The notes: generated from the letters alone by a model not told the origin. Counted from the stretch's first letter, positions 8,236 through 17,913 are shown. The stretch is DNA of 64,000 bases from Oxalobacter sp. (GCA_003605115.1 QZKY01000015.1:124001-188000), one strand, 5' to 3'. Numbers and translations: made by a program.

Positions 8236-10527
8236 ATGGAATCGCAAGTACTTCCCCTCATTCATCAGTCTGTTGAGCGGTTTCAGGCAGGCGATTTAGC
8301 AACAGCAGAAACTCTACTGAAACAAGTGCTTCAGATTGACCCGCGAAACTTTGCAGGGCTACATGTGATGGGGCTTGTGCATGTGATTCAAAAAAATCAC
8401 GAAGAAGCGGAAACTTTCCTGCGGCAAGCGGTTGATGTTAATCCTTCCAGCGGCCTGGCCAACTATAACCTGGCGATTGCACTCTCCGGTGCCGGGAAGG
8501 AGCACGACGCGCTGCCTGTCCACGCACGCACCGTGGCGCTGGCGCCCAATAACCAGGATGCCTGGGTGAACTACGGGAAAAGCTTGTCAGCCTTAAAGCG
8601 TCATGAAGACGCCTTGGTTTGCTACGACAAGGCGCTGGAGATCAATCCAGAACACGTTGCGGCGCTGGGCAACCGAGGTGCTTTGCTGGCTGAACTGGGG
8701 CGAAATGAAGAAGCATTGGTTTGCTTTGAAAAGGTCATGGCGCTTGATGCAGCGCATCCGGCCGTCTGGTTAAACATTGCGAATGTGCTGCGCAATTTGA
8801 AGCGTTACGATGAAGCGTTGGAGCATTACGACCACGCGATCAAGTTGGATCAGAAGAATGCCGATCTCTGGTCCAACAAGGCCAATGCACTGCGTAACTT
8901 GAGACGTTACGACGAGGCGCTGGAGCATTATGATCGTGCGATTCGCCTGGCACCAGAGAATGGGGATGCCTGGTACAACAAAGGCTATACTTTGACCGGC
9001 TTGAAGCGGCATGATGAGGCGCTTGCGCATTATGCGCGCGCTATTGAGCTGTCCCCTGACAAGGCGGATGTCTGGTACATCATGGGGAACACGCTGATCG
9101 AACTCAAGCAACATGAGGAAGCCATTGCCTCCTTTGATCGCGCGCTACAGATCAACCCCGATCATGAATTCCTCTTTGGTGATCGTCTGAGTGCCAGGAT
9201 GACGATTTGCGATTGGCAAGATGCAGAAGCACAGTTCGCTGAATTGGCAAAGCAAATTGAAAACGATAAAAAACCATGTACGCCATTTACCGTGCTGAGT
9301 GTGCTGGATTCGCCGGCCTTGCAAAAAAAAGCGGCCATCAGCTACGCACAGAATTTCCCGGCGAACCACTCCATCGGCGCAACGCACAAACGCTCGCCGA
9401 CGGGCATGATTCGCATTGGATATTTCACCAAGGATTTTCATGAGCACGCCACATCTTTCCTGACGGCTGAATTGTTTGAGCTTCATGATAAAAGTAAATT
9501 CGAAATCATCGCAATTTCATACGGGCCGGAAAAGTTTGACAAAATGCGCGTGCGTCTGTTGCAGGCCTTCGATCAATTTGTGGACGTGCGCGAGAAGACA
9601 GACAGGGAAATCGCGCAATTGTCACGCGAGATGGGAATCGACATTGCTGTGGACATGCAAGGCTATCAAACCGAGCATCGTCCGGGAATTTTTGCCTGCC
9701 GTGCTGCGCCGATTCAAGTGAACTTTCTGGCGTATCCGGGAACGATGGGTGCGGAGTACATGAATTACCTGATTGCAGACAGCACAGTTGTTCCAGAAGC
9801 GCATCGCCAACATTTCACAGAGAAGATTGTATATTTGCCGGACACCTATCAACCCAACGACAGAAAGCGTGCGATTGCAAACAGGCAGTTTACGCGCGAG
9901 GAATTGGGCTTGCCGCAATCCGGTTTTGTTTTTTGTTGCTTCAACAATAATTACAAGATTACCCCAAGTGTTTTCGATGTGTGGATGCGGATTCTCAAGG
10001 AGGTCAAAGGGAGCGTATTGTGGCTACTGGAAGATAACGCATCTGCAACGCGCAATCTTCGTGCAGAAGCAGAAAAACGTGGCGTGTCAGGAGAGCGCCT
10101 GGTTTTCGCAAAGTTCACGAGTCATGCCGATCATCTTGCGCGGCATCGTGTGGCGGATTTGTTTCTCGATACGCTTCCCTATAACGCGCATACCACCGCA
10201 AGTGATGCACTGTGGGCGGAGTTGCCCGTGCTGACGTGCACGGGTCAATCTTTCACGAGCCGGGTCGCAGCGAGTTTGTTGAAGGCCATCGACTTGCCGG
10301 AACTGATCACAGCCTCGGCAACAGATTATGAACACTTGGCAATCGAACTGGCCACGCAGTCTGACAAGTTGTTGGCGATCAAGCAGAAGCTTGCCAGCAA
10401 GCGAATGACCGCACCACTATTTGATGCGCCCCGTTACACCAGAAACCTGGAAGCAGCGTATTCCACGATGTACGAGCGTTACCAATCGCATTTACCGCCC
10501 GATCATATCGTCATTGCAAAAATGTGA
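8236..10527 (+). CDS. TPR protein with SPINDLY/O-GlcNAc-transferase-type glycosyltransferase domain
   Basis: 763 residues. About nine tetratricopeptide repeats occupy residues 1-330 (recurring YDEALEHYDRAI-type units with A/G at the usual turns). A GT41-type catalytic region follows from about 370 to the end: DFHEHATSF, DMQGYQTEHRPGIF, APIQVNFLAYPGTMG, FNNNYKITPS (the lysine matching the UDP-contacting lysine of human OGT) and NAHTTASDALW. Known relatives transfer GlcNAc or another sugar to protein Ser/Thr, some acting on flagellin or adhesins; the substrate cannot be told here. There is no signal peptide, so it is cytoplasmic. It may share a transcript with the unknown membrane gene before it and converges on the MFS gene. 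Confidence 0.9.
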   Translation: MESQVLPLIHQSVERFQAGDLATAETLLKQVLQIDPRNFAGLHVMGLVHVIQKNHEEAETFLRQAVDVNPSSGLANYNLAIALSGAGKEHDALPVHARTVALAPNNQDAWVNYGKSLSALKRHEDALVCYDKALEINPEHVAALGNRGALLAELGRNEEALVCFEKVMALDAAHPAVWLNIANVLRNLKRYDEALEHYDHAIKLDQKNADLWSNKANALRNLRRYDEALEHYDRAIRLAPENGDAWYNKGYTLTGLKRHDEALAHYARAIELSPDKADVWYIMGNTLIELKQHEEAIASFDRALQINPDHEFLFGDRLSARMTICDWQDAEAQFAELAKQIENDKKPCTPFTVLSVLDSPALQKKAAISYAQNFPANHSIGATHKRSPTGMIRIGYFTKDFHEHATSFLTAELFELHDKSKFEIIAISYGPEKFDKMRVRLLQAFDQFVDVREKTDREIAQLSREMGIDIAVDMQGYQTEHRPGIFACRAAPIQVNFLAYPGTMGAEYMNYLIADSTVVPEAHRQHFTEKIVYLPDTYQPNDRKRAIANRQFTREELGLPQSGFVFCCFNNNYKITPSVFDVWMRILKEVKGSVLWLLEDNASATRNLRAEAEKRGVSGERLVFAKFTSHADHLARHRVADLFLDTLPYNAHTTASDALWAELPVLTCTGQSFTSRVAASLLKAIDLPELITASATDYEHLAIELATQSDKLLAIKQKLASKRMTAPLFDAPRYTRNLEAAYSTMYERYQSHLPPDHIVIAKM

Positions 10528-10554
10528 AGCGCATGCATTGAAATGGAAGTGCCA

Positions 10555-11973
10555 TCAAGGGGAGGTGGTTTCAATACCGACTGTTGCGGCAGTGGATGCT
10601 GAAGTATCCATACTGGTAAATCCTGTTTCCTTGCACAACCAAAGTGCGATGAGCGTGAAGATCGACATGCCTGAAAGATAAAGCCCAACGGAACCGACGC
10701 CCTGGCTTTTTGCCAGCCACACGGCTGCAAAGGGTGTGAGTGCTGCACCAAGGATGGAGGAGACATTATAGGAAACCCCCGAACCGGTATAGCGCACATT
10801 CGTTGGGAACAGCTCTGGCAGGATGGCGGACATGGGGCCGAAGGTCAATCCCATCAATGCCATGCCAACGCACAGGAAACTCAGCATGCGCACCGTATTC
10901 GCGCTTTCACCCGTTCCCATGTTGGCGGGATTCAGAAAGAAGTGAAAACTGAGGCCAAATACGATGATGGCAGCAGTAATGGTGATCAAAAAACGGCGGC
11001 GGCCGTATGTGTCTGCTAATCGACCTGAGAGGGGAATGGTGCCAGCGAAGAACAATACCGAAATCAGTTGCAGCACCAGAAATTTGCGATAGCCGATCCC
11101 GAGAAAGCCAAGCGCCGTTTTTCCGATGGCGTAGGAAAGAATCCAGGTGGTCATCAGGTAAAACAGTACGTATGTCGCCAGCATGATGAAGGTGCCGAGC
11201 ACCAATTCCTTGAAATGATTTTTGAACACGACGGCCAGCGGTGTCTTGAGTTTTTCGCCGCGCGCCATCGCGCGTGCAAAGACCGGCGTTTCTTCCAGTT
11301 TGAATCGCACATAAAGACCTACGGCGACCATCAGGATGGAGGCAAGGAAGGGGATGCGCCATCCCCACACCAGAAAGCCGCCATCTCCTTGCGCTTGCCC
11401 CGAGTGATAGTTGAACAGCACTGTCAGCAAGAGAAAAAATCCATTAGCGAGAATGAAGCCGAAAGGTGCGCCGAGTTGTGGCCACATCGCCGCCCAGGCG
11501 CGCTTGCCTTCTTCGGCGGTTTCCGTGACGAGCAGGGCAGCACCTGACCATTCTCCCCCCAATCCCAATCCTTGACAGAAACGCAGAACCGTCAGCAACA
11601 CTGGCGCAAGCAAACCGATTTGCATGACCGTAGGCAGTAAGCCAATCAGGAAGGTGGCGATGCCCATCGTGAGCAAGGAGCCAACCAGCGTCGCTTTGCG
11701 ACCGATGCGATCACCATAGTGACCGAAGAGAATGGAGCCGACCGGGCGTGCAACGAAAGCCACGCCGAATGTCGCCATCGAGGCGAGCAGTGCAGCACCG
11801 GCATCGCTGCCGGGAAAAAAGAGGAGTGGAAAGACTGAAACAGCTGCGGTGGCGTAGATGTAAAAGTCGTAGAACTCGATCGTCGTGCCGATCATGCTCG
11901 CGATGACGATCCGGCTGCGTGGTACAGCGGCGTTGTCAGCGGAATGGGTTATCTCTGAGGAGTGCGCAGACAT
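10555..11973 (-). CDS. MFS transporter of the metabolite:H+ symporter (MHS) family
   Basis: 472 residues with about twelve hydrophobic helices. The signature between helices 2 and 3, GHYGDRIGRK, and the RFCQGLGLGGEWSGAALL stretch in helix 4 are typical of the MHS branch (shikimate, citrate, proline/betaine and dicarboxylate symporters), as is the N-terminal TTIEFYDFYIYA. It would bring an organic acid or compatible solute across the inner membrane with a proton. The substrate cannot be read from the sequence. The Ser/Thr-rich C-terminal tail carries no recognised domain. It lies 69 bases downstream of the unknown gene at 12043 in the same direction, so it may be at the end of that transcript. 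Confidence 0.88.
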   Translation of the reverse strand: MSAHSSEITHSADNAAVPRSRIVIASMIGTTIEFYDFYIYATAAVSVFPLLFFPGSDAGAALLASMATFGVAFVARPVGSILFGHYGDRIGRKATLVGSLLTMGIATFLIGLLPTVMQIGLLAPVLLTVLRFCQGLGLGGEWSGAALLVTETAEEGKRAWAAMWPQLGAPFGFILANGFFLLLTVLFNYHSGQAQGDGGFLVWGWRIPFLASILMVAVGLYVRFKLEETPVFARAMARGEKLKTPLAVVFKNHFKELVLGTFIMLATYVLFYLMTTWILSYAIGKTALGFLGIGYRKFLVLQLISVLFFAGTIPLSGRLADTYGRRRFLITITAAIIVFGLSFHFFLNPANMGTGESANTVRMLSFLCVGMALMGLTFGPMSAILPELFPTNVRYTGSGVSYNVSSILGAALTPFAAVWLAKSQGVGSVGLYLSGMSIFTLIALWLCKETGFTSMDTSASTAATVGIETTSP

Positions 11974-12042
11974 GGATTTTAGTGCGAAGGATGGTTGACG
12001 ATGGCTGACTCAAGCATAAAGCTTGCTACGGATATTTCAAGC

Positions 12043-12813
12043 TCACGCGGCACACGCTGCTGAATCCGCAGGCTCATCAAAGCGGTATGCGATGTGGTGA
12101 CTGACGAGTGCTGCAATGCGGCGCTCCAAGGATGTTCCGATATCGCCAGATAGTGCCAATACATGTGCGTCGATTGCTGAGGGCGGTGGTGTCTTGTCCG
12201 AGGTGGGGTGGGGGAGTTCTCCTGTGAACAAGGGGAAATCTCTGCCCTCCGAGGCTTGCAGGACATGAGAAAAATGGCTTGCGGCGAAGGGAGCTTCCTT
12301 TGGATAAAAAAGCATGCGGGAGAGTGCATAGATTTCTGGAGAGAAGCCGAACCACTGTTTTTTGATCATTGCGTTGGCTTGGTTCAGCCCTGCCAGCATG
12401 CCGCAGTTGATGGCATGCTTGTCGTCGTCAAAGGCGTATTTGACGGTTTCGCTGGCGCTGAAGGAAACTTTGCACCACAGGTAGGCGAGCACTTCATAGA
12501 GAATGACATTCGGGTTTGTGTTGCGCCAATAAGATTGCATGTCCTCTGCTTGTTGCAGATGGATGAGCCATAGTTGCGCGGTTTCAAGCAAAACCTGCGC
12601 GAGCGCGACGGAGAAAGTGTGGTGAGTGGGCGCGTCATCGAATTGGCGGCACGCCTGGCTGGCATCAAGTTCGAGAGAAATCAGTTCATCATTTACGGCA
12701 TGCTTGTTCGGTAAGCCGCGTTCCTTGGCCGCGAGGGCGCTGATAATTTTACGAAGTTGGTCAGGCAAAATTGGCAAACCGCGAGTCGGCATCGGCTTGA
12801 GAGGCGGAAGCAT
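12043..12813 (-). CDS. Unknown alpha-helical protein overlapping the Sel1-repeat gene
   Basis: 256 residues from the ATG at 12813, preferred because GGGAG lies about 10 bases before it; ATGs at 12792 and 12924 are alternatives. It overlaps the end of the Sel1-repeat gene by 53 bases in another frame, which points to translational coupling. I do not recognise a family. It appears soluble and mostly helical with many aromatic and acidic residues (WLIHLQQAED, YLWCKVSFSASE, KKQWFGFSPEIYALSR), has no signal peptide, and ends in an Ala-rich tail. The link to a Sel1 protein, a class that scaffolds protein-protein contacts, suggests the two may work together; that is inference. Confidence 0.72.
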   Translation of the reverse strand: MLPPLKPMPTRGLPILPDQLRKIISALAAKERGLPNKHAVNDELISLELDASQACRQFDDAPTHHTFSVALAQVLLETAQLWLIHLQQAEDMQSYWRNTNPNVILYEVLAYLWCKVSFSASETVKYAFDDDKHAINCGMLAGLNQANAMIKKQWFGFSPEIYALSRMLFYPKEAPFAASHFSHVLQASEGRDFPLFTGELPHPTSDKTPPPSAIDAHVLALSGDIGTSLERRIAALVSHHIAYRFDEPADSAACAA

Positions 12814-13894
12814 TCTTGGCGCGCTCCCGATACCAGTTGATGGCTTTTTGCGCGCTGCCATGTCCTTGATCAACGGCCTTGCGGAACCATACCAGCGCCA
12901 TCTTGCTGTCTTTCGTCGTGCCACGCCCGTTGAAGTGCATCACGCCCAAGTTGTATTGGGCATCGGCATGTCCCTGCTCGGCGGACTTGCGGCACCACTC
13001 AAACGCTTGCTTGAAATCCTGTTGTACGCCTTGGCCGTGAAAATAGAGACTGGCCAGACTGTACTGCGCATCAGCGCTGCCCAAATCCGCAGCTTTGCGG
13101 AACCAGGCGAGTGCCTGGGGGAAGCTTTGGGGTACGCCTTGTCCCTTGGCGTACATGTATCCCAAGTGTACCTGGGCGTTGGTGTTGTCCTGTATCGCGG
13201 CTTTGCGGAACCATGCAACCGCCTGTCGATCATCTTGCGTGACGCCGTCACCTCTGGCGTACCGTACGCCGAGATTGTTTTGCGCGCGGGCATTGCCTTG
13301 GGTGGCCGCTTTTTGATACCACTCGATGGCCTTGGTAATGTCTTTTTCAACGCCTTGTCCCATGGCATAGCGGACCGCCAGATTGTTTTGCGCGCGCGCG
13401 TCACCTTGTTCGGCGGCTTTGCGATACCAGGAAACGGCCTGTCCTTCGTCCGCCGGAACGCCCAAGCCCTTGGCATAGAGGTAGCCCAAGTGAATTTGTG
13501 CTTGTGCGTGTCCCTGAATGGCCGCTTCGCGGAACCAGGCCGCGGCCAGTTTGTAATTCTTCGGTACGCCCAATCCTCTGGCACAGCGTACCCCCAAATT
13601 GTTTTGGGAACGCGCGTCACCCTGCATGGCAGCCTTTTGGAACCAGGCGGCAGCTTGCTCGTCATCTTTCTGGGAGCCCTTGCCTTCTTCGTACATATAG
13701 CCAAGGCGTCGCTGGGCGTCCATGTGGTTTTGTTCCGCCGCTTTGCGAAACCAGGTTATTGCCTTCTGGAAATCTTGTGGGATGCCGCGACCGTGGAAGT
13801 ACATGGCGCCCAAATTGTATTGCGCCTCTGCGTCGCCCTTTTCTGCTAAGGGCAAGAGCGATTCGAGCACGGCGGAGTATTGATGTTCGCTCAT
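12761..13894 (-). CDS. Sel1-like (TPR-like) repeat protein
   Basis: 377 residues made almost wholly of about nine Sel1-like repeats of 36 residues, each following the pattern AQxNLGxxYxxGxGVxxDxxxAxxWxxKAAxQG. Such solenoids bind other proteins in signalling, envelope or secretion systems. There is no signal peptide or membrane helix (N-terminus MSEHQYSAVLESLLPLAEK), so it is probably cytoplasmic. The gene is followed by an overlapping unknown gene. On the opposite strand the repeat periodicity creates a long open frame of 407 codons that I take to be an artefact. A promoter should lie in the 380-base region upstream. Confidence 0.9.
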   Translation of the reverse strand: MSEHQYSAVLESLLPLAEKGDAEAQYNLGAMYFHGRGIPQDFQKAITWFRKAAEQNHMDAQRRLGYMYEEGKGSQKDDEQAAAWFQKAAMQGDARSQNNLGVRCARGLGVPKNYKLAAAWFREAAIQGHAQAQIHLGYLYAKGLGVPADEGQAVSWYRKAAEQGDARAQNNLAVRYAMGQGVEKDITKAIEWYQKAATQGNARAQNNLGVRYARGDGVTQDDRQAVAWFRKAAIQDNTNAQVHLGYMYAKGQGVPQSFPQALAWFRKAADLGSADAQYSLASLYFHGQGVQQDFKQAFEWCRKSAEQGHADAQYNLGVMHFNGRGTTKDSKMALVWFRKAVDQGHGSAQKAINWYRERAKNASASQADADSRFANFA

Positions 13895-14274
13895 ATATCA
13901 GCGCATTAAGGTGATTTTTCCCTGCAAGCCTGAACGCAAAATGCGGTTTGACACAATCGTTAATGCAGAGGGACACATGCGCATACATCCTTCAAAACTT
14001 GGCAATCATTCGGCTTTTGGTCAGCCTCTCCGACTGCTCTCGCTCCAGAGAATAGCCAAGGGTCAGTGCAACTGTCAATAGAACAAAAAGGCTGTGTGCG
14101 AAGCCTGAGCTTTTTGTTTGATTTTTGCGAAAAGACCTTGATATTTTGAACGGGTCATGCTTGTTCGATAAGTTGTCAAGCAGGCAGGCGAGGACAAGCG
14201 AGGCGCTGATTTCAGCAGCCATTGCGAGAACGCTTAAAAAGGTTTTAAGGCGTATGCGTCAAGGCGCGAGAATC
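13895..14274. other. 380-base intergenic region between the Sel1 gene and gloB
   Basis: Upstream of the Sel1 gene and downstream of gloB, both leftward. A 76-codon frame on the minus strand (13992-14222) has one hydrophobic stretch but no ribosome-binding site and is not called. An AT-only hairpin CTTAAAA/TTTTAAG (14233-14249) just past gloB might weakly assist termination. Nothing else was recognised. Confidence 0.5.
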
Positions 14275-15072
14275 TCAGAAGCTGTTTTTCCATTCCCGGA
14301 TGGCAGCAAAGGAGAGAACGGCCTCGCGTTCTTTCAACAATCCTTTGGCGAAGAGATTTTCCATGATGGCCGGTTCGGTGTAGCGCAGAAAAGGATTGGT
14401 CGCTTTTTCCAGCGCGATGGTGGAGGGCACAGTCGGTTGGCCTTGCGCGCGTTGCGCTTGTGCCTCAGCCATGCGGGTTTGCAAAGCATGGTTTGCCGGT
14501 TCCACGGCGAGTGCAAATTGCAAATTCGAGAGGGTGTATTCATGCGCGCAATACACCAGCGTATTGTCCGGGAGCGCGGCCAGTTTTGCGAGCGATGCGG
14601 TCATTTGTTGTGGGGAGCCCTCAAGGAGCCGTCCGCAACCGCCGGTAAAAAGCGTGTCGCCGCAGAATAACCAGCGTTGCGTTTCAGCGTGGTAACTGAT
14701 GTGACCCAGGGTGTGCCCCGGCGTATCCAGCACCTTCAGACGAAGTGGCAGCGAGGGGATGGTGACATTGTCGCCTTCGCTGACAGGGTGGCTTACGCCT
14801 TGGATGGGCGTTTTTTCGTGACGAGGGCCAAACACGGGTACGCTTGTTTTTTGTAGCAGACTTTCCACGCCACCCATGTGGTCATTGTGATGGTGAGTCA
14901 GTACAATGGCAGCGAGCGTGAGTTCGTGCTTGTCGAGTGCTGCCTGTACGGGAGCGGCTTCGCCGGGATCGACTACGACGGCGTGATGGCCATTGTGGAT
15001 GACCCAGATGTAATTGTCCCGAAAAGCAGGGACAGTCAAAACCGCCAGAGATTTTGCAGATTGTGAAGGCAT
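14275..15072 (-). CDS. gloB: Hydroxyacylglutathione hydrolase (glyoxalase II)
   Basis: 265 residues from ATG 15072. A metallo-beta-lactamase fold is shown by the N-terminal [10 protein letters not shown], the binuclear metal motif [10 protein letters not shown] near 56-65, [12 protein letters not shown], and [13 protein letters not shown]. The C-terminal [16 protein letters not shown] is the glyoxalase II helical domain. It hydrolyses S-lactoylglutathione to lactate and glutathione, the second step of methylglyoxal detoxification in the cytoplasm. The start codon overlaps that of the divergent methyltransferase gene (shared CATG at 15070-15073), so each gene's upstream signals lie inside the other's coding sequence. 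The longer in-frame extension to 15321 runs antisense over the methyltransferase and was rejected. Confidence 0.94.
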   Translation of the reverse strand: MPSQSAKSLAVLTVPAFRDNYIWVIHNGHHAVVVDPGEAAPVQAALDKHELTLAAIVLTHHHNDHMGGVESLLQKTSVPVFGPRHEKTPIQGVSHPVSEGDNVTIPSLPLRLKVLDTPGHTLGHISYHAETQRWLFCGDTLFTGGCGRLLEGSPQQMTASLAKLAALPDNTLVYCAHEYTLSNLQFALAVEPANHALQTRMAEAQAQRAQGQPTVPSTIALEKATNPFLRYTEPAIMENLFAKGLLKEREAVLSFAAIREWKNSF

Positions 15073-15856
15073 GGGAAAACCGCCAGATAAAGATTCGATT
15101 ATAGCGCTCGGCGAGTGGTTTGCGACGCCAGCAGGATCGTATGTGCGCGACTGGGAGCAGGCGCGTCTGGATGTGTTGACGGCGGATATTTTTGGGTACA
15201 AGGCAGTACAAATCGGCATGCCGCAAATTGATGCGTTGCGCGCCAATCGGATGCAGCATCGCTGGATGTCTGACATGCGCCTGCCCGATGAGGCGTGCGA
15301 CGATTTTGCGAAGTCGCTCACGCTGGTGCATGATTACTGTGATCTTCCTTTTGCGACGCAGAGCATGGATTTGGTGGTGCTGCCGCATGTGCTTGAATTT
15401 GCGGCAGAGCCGCATCAAATTTTGCGTGAAGTAAATCGTGTGCTGATCCCTGAAGGACAAGTGATTATTTGTGGTTTTAATCCTGCCAGCCTGTGGGGGA
15501 TGCGGCAGATGCTGGGACGTGTCACGGGCGCACATTTCATGCCGGTGAATGGCGAATTTATCGGTTTGCACAGAATGAAAGACTGGCTCAAGTTGCTGGG
15601 GATGGAAACCAACCGGGGACACTTTGGTTGTTATTTGCCGCCATGTACGTCGAAAAATACTTTCAGTCGTTATGCCTTTTTGGAGAAAATGGGTGATCGC
15701 TGGTGGCCGTTTCTCGGCGGGGCGTACATTGTTCAAGCGATCAAGCGTGTGCGCGGCATGACGCTGATAGGACCGATCAGGGCGCGTTCAAAACCACACG
15801 CCATCAACATACCGGTTGCCGGTAAAAACATACATCACAAAAATGGACAAAGTTGA
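15071..15856 (+). CDS. Class I SAM-dependent methyltransferase family protein
   Basis: 261 residues from ATG 15071. It begins with a [19 protein letters not shown] segment and continues with [28 protein letters not shown] and [14 protein letters not shown], the motif order of the methyltransferase family that sits beside gloB and rnhA in many Burkholderiales. The glycine-rich SAM motif is degenerate ([10 protein letters not shown]), as is usual in this family. Substrate unknown. The last 14 bases overlap rnhA, so the two genes are probably co-translated. The start codon overlaps the gloB start on the other strand. GAAGG lies just before the ATG, closer than ideal. Confidence 0.85.
   Translation: MGKPPDKDSIIALGEWFATPAGSYVRDWEQARLDVLTADIFGYKAVQIGMPQIDALRANRMQHRWMSDMRLPDEACDDFAKSLTLVHDYCDLPFATQSMDLVVLPHVLEFAAEPHQILREVNRVLIPEGQVIICGFNPASLWGMRQMLGRVTGAHFMPVNGEFIGLHRMKDWLKLLGMETNRGHFGCYLPPCTSKNTFSRYAFLEKMGDRWWPFLGGAYIVQAIKRVRGMTLIGPIRARSKPHAINIPVAGKNIHHKNGQS
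15098..15103 (-). promoter_or_regulatory. Candidate -10 hexamer for gloB inside the methyltransferase gene
   Basis: On the minus strand these bases read TATAAT, a perfect sigma-70 -10 hexamer, 25 bases before the gloB start. No convincing -35 was found 17 bases upstream. It would place the gloB promoter within codons 10-11 of the divergent gene. Confidence 0.4.
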
Positions 15857-16277
15857 GATATATACGGATGGGGCTTGCAAGGGAAATCCAGGCGCGGGCG
15901 GGTGGGGCGCATTACTGGTTTTTGGTGCAAACGAAAAAGAATTGTTTGGCGGCGAAGCACATACCACCAACAACCGTATGGAATTGATGGCCGTCATTCA
16001 GGCGCTTAATGCACTGAATCGCTCCTGCAAGGTGATTTTGCATACGGACAGTCAGTACGTTCAAAAGGGAATCACGGAATGGCTGGCAGGCTGGAAGGCG
16101 CGTGGCTGGAAGACAGCGTCCCGGGCGCCTGTCAAAAATATCGATTTGTGGCAAGCGCTTGAGGTGGCGCAAGCGCGACACCAGGTTGACTGGCGCTGGG
16201 TGAAAGGTCATGCAGGGCATGATGGCAACGAACGCGCTGATGCATTGGCGAACAAGGGCGTCGAAAACATTTTGTAG
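15843..16277 (+). CDS. rnhA: Ribonuclease HI
   Basis: 144 residues from ATG 15843, giving the standard start [17 protein letters not shown]. All motifs are present: [35 protein letters not shown] and [13 protein letters not shown], which supply the catalytic carboxylates (Asp, Glu, Asp, Asp). It degrades the RNA strand of RNA-DNA hybrids in the cytoplasm. The start overlaps the methyltransferase end by 14 bases. An earlier ATG at 15816 would add nine residues and is not needed. The gene order methyltransferase-rnhA beside gloB is conserved in related bacteria; dnaQ, the neighbour in E. coli, is absent here. Confidence 0.96.
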   Translation: MDKVEIYTDGACKGNPGAGGWGALLVFGANEKELFGGEAHTTNNRMELMAVIQALNALNRSCKVILHTDSQYVQKGITEWLAGWKARGWKTASRAPVKNIDLWQALEVAQARHQVDWRWVKGHAGHDGNERADALANKGVENIL

Positions 16278-16410
16278 TGTCCATCTCGTACCAATTAACC
16301 CACATTGCGCTTGTTGTGGTGCAGGCGCCGAGATTTCTCTTCCCCTCCCCATGACGCAGAAAAGCGGTTGGGTGTATGCTTGCCGGGTGCGTTCATCAGG
16401 AGCTTGCTGA

Positions 16411-17910
16411 ATGAAAAGTGACAATTCTCGGAACAATGTGATCAGGCGGTGCTTCAGTTTTTACGCGGGAGCGCCCCTGTTTTTTTTCTCGCGAGCTTGG
16501 GCACAATCACCTATTACCTCCGGATCGGAGAGTTGTCAAAATTTTACATGGTTATTTACGCTGGCGGCTTCGCTTGCGGGTTTGCTGGTCTTGCTGGTTT
16601 TTCTGATGCACCGAAAGACGTTGGCGCTGCGCGAATTGCAAGGTCGCGCCGAGGAAGCGGACAACCGTTTGCGCACCCTGACGTCACGTGTTCCCGGCAT
16701 GATTTATCAGTATCGTCAGCGTCCGGATGGAACCTCGCACTACCCTTATGCCAGTGAAGCAGCGCTCAAATTGTTCGGACAAACGCCAGAAGCGCTCAAC
16801 GAGGATGCGCAGCATTTATTCAAGCTGATTCATCCGGACGATATCGAACTGTTCCATGAGCGGATTAATCGTTCTGCGGAGAGCCTGCAGGAGTGGAGCG
16901 GTGAGTTCAGGGTGATTTTTCCTGACGGGAGGCTGCAGTGGCGATTTTCCACGGCGTTTCCGCAACGCTTGGAAGATGGCAGCATCCTGTGGCATGGCTA
17001 TTCTGCCGACATTACCGAACGAAAAAATATTGAAGCGCGCAGCAATTTGCTGGTGGCGGCACTGGAGGCCAGCGCCAATGCGATTACGATCACGGATTTG
17101 AAGGGCAAAATTGAATGGGTCAATCACGCTTTCATTGTGTTGACAGGATACAGTCGCGAAGAATTGATCGGCAACAATCCGCGCGTACTGAAATCCGGTC
17201 AGCATGAAGATGCGTTTTATGCTGACATGTGGCGTACCCTGAATGCAGGCAATGTCTGGCGCGGTGAAATCGTCAACCGCCGCAAGGATGGCCGCCTCTT
17301 TGACGAAGAGTTGATCATTGCGCCGGTTCGGGATGAGAAAGGGCGTACGCATCACTACATTGGCGTCAAGCAGGATATTTCGGATCGCAAGCGCATGGAA
17401 GAAGAGCTGCGCACGCAGGCGATGACGGATCCCTTGACCGGATTGCCCAATCGCCGATATTTTTATGAGCGTGCGGACGGCGAACTGGCTCGGCTGAAGC
17501 GGAGAAAATCCGGTGCGGCAGTCATCATCATGCTCGACATCGATTTTTTTAAGCGCGTCAATGACACCTACGGCCATCACGTGGGGGATGAAGTGCTCAA
17601 ACACCTGGCTGAAATGGTTTCAGGTTCCTTGCGTCGCAGTGACTGTTGCGGACGCTTTGGCGGCGAAGAATTTGCTGTGCTCCTACCCGAAGCGACACTT
17701 GAGCAGGGCGAGCAATTCGCCGAGCGTTTGCGGGAAAAACTGGCCAACACGCCCGCCATCACGGAGGTCGGTGAGATTTCCTATACGGCGAGCTTCGGTC
17801 TTACGGTGATGACTGAAGCGGAAGAGAAAGTCAGTGACGCGCTGGAGCGCGCGGATCAGGCGCTGTATCGTGCCAAGGCAGAGGGGCGTAATCGCGTGAG
17901 CATTATCTGA
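16411..17910 (+). CDS. PAS-PAS-GGDEF diguanylate cyclase, membrane-anchored
   Basis: 499 residues. An AGGAG lies 8 bases before the ATG. The N-terminus has two hydrophobic stretches (about 17-30 and 46-65), probably a signal/anchor and a membrane helix around a short periplasmic loop. A PAS_3-type domain follows (PGMIYQYRQRPDG, about 95-205), then a second PAS (AITITDLKGKIEWVN, with PAC, about 215-335), then GGDEF with the active motif GGEEF at 417-421 and an RxxD inhibitory site (RRSD) five residues before it. It should make cyclic-di-GMP and show product inhibition. The signal sensed by the PAS domains is unknown. It converges with the SDR gene, with three bases between stops. Confidence 0.9.
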   Translation: MKSDNSRNNVIRRCFSFYAGAPLFFFSRAWAQSPITSGSESCQNFTWLFTLAASLAGLLVLLVFLMHRKTLALRELQGRAEEADNRLRTLTSRVPGMIYQYRQRPDGTSHYPYASEAALKLFGQTPEALNEDAQHLFKLIHPDDIELFHERINRSAESLQEWSGEFRVIFPDGRLQWRFSTAFPQRLEDGSILWHGYSADITERKNIEARSNLLVAALEASANAITITDLKGKIEWVNHAFIVLTGYSREELIGNNPRVLKSGQHEDAFYADMWRTLNAGNVWRGEIVNRRKDGRLFDEELIIAPVRDEKGRTHHYIGVKQDISDRKRMEEELRTQAMTDPLTGLPNRRYFYERADGELARLKRRKSGAAVIIMLDIDFFKRVNDTYGHHVGDEVLKHLAEMVSGSLRRSDCCGRFGGEEFAVLLPEATLEQGEQFAERLREKLANTPAITEVGEISYTASFGLTVMTEAEEKVSDALERADQALYRAKAEGRNRVSII

Positions 17911-17913
17911 TCC

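Noticed and set aside
12626-13849. Open frame of 407 codons opposite the Sel1-repeat gene
   Set aside because: It follows the 36-residue periodicity of the Sel1 repeats on the other strand and shows no domain of its own, so it is a product of the repeat structure.
13992-14222. 76-codon minus-strand frame with one hydrophobic stretch
   Set aside because: No ribosome-binding site, no family resemblance, and the composition looks non-coding; left as possible but unsupported.
15072-15321. Extended N-terminus of gloB
   Set aside because: It lies antisense to the methyltransferase and the standard glyoxalase II N-terminus begins at 15072.
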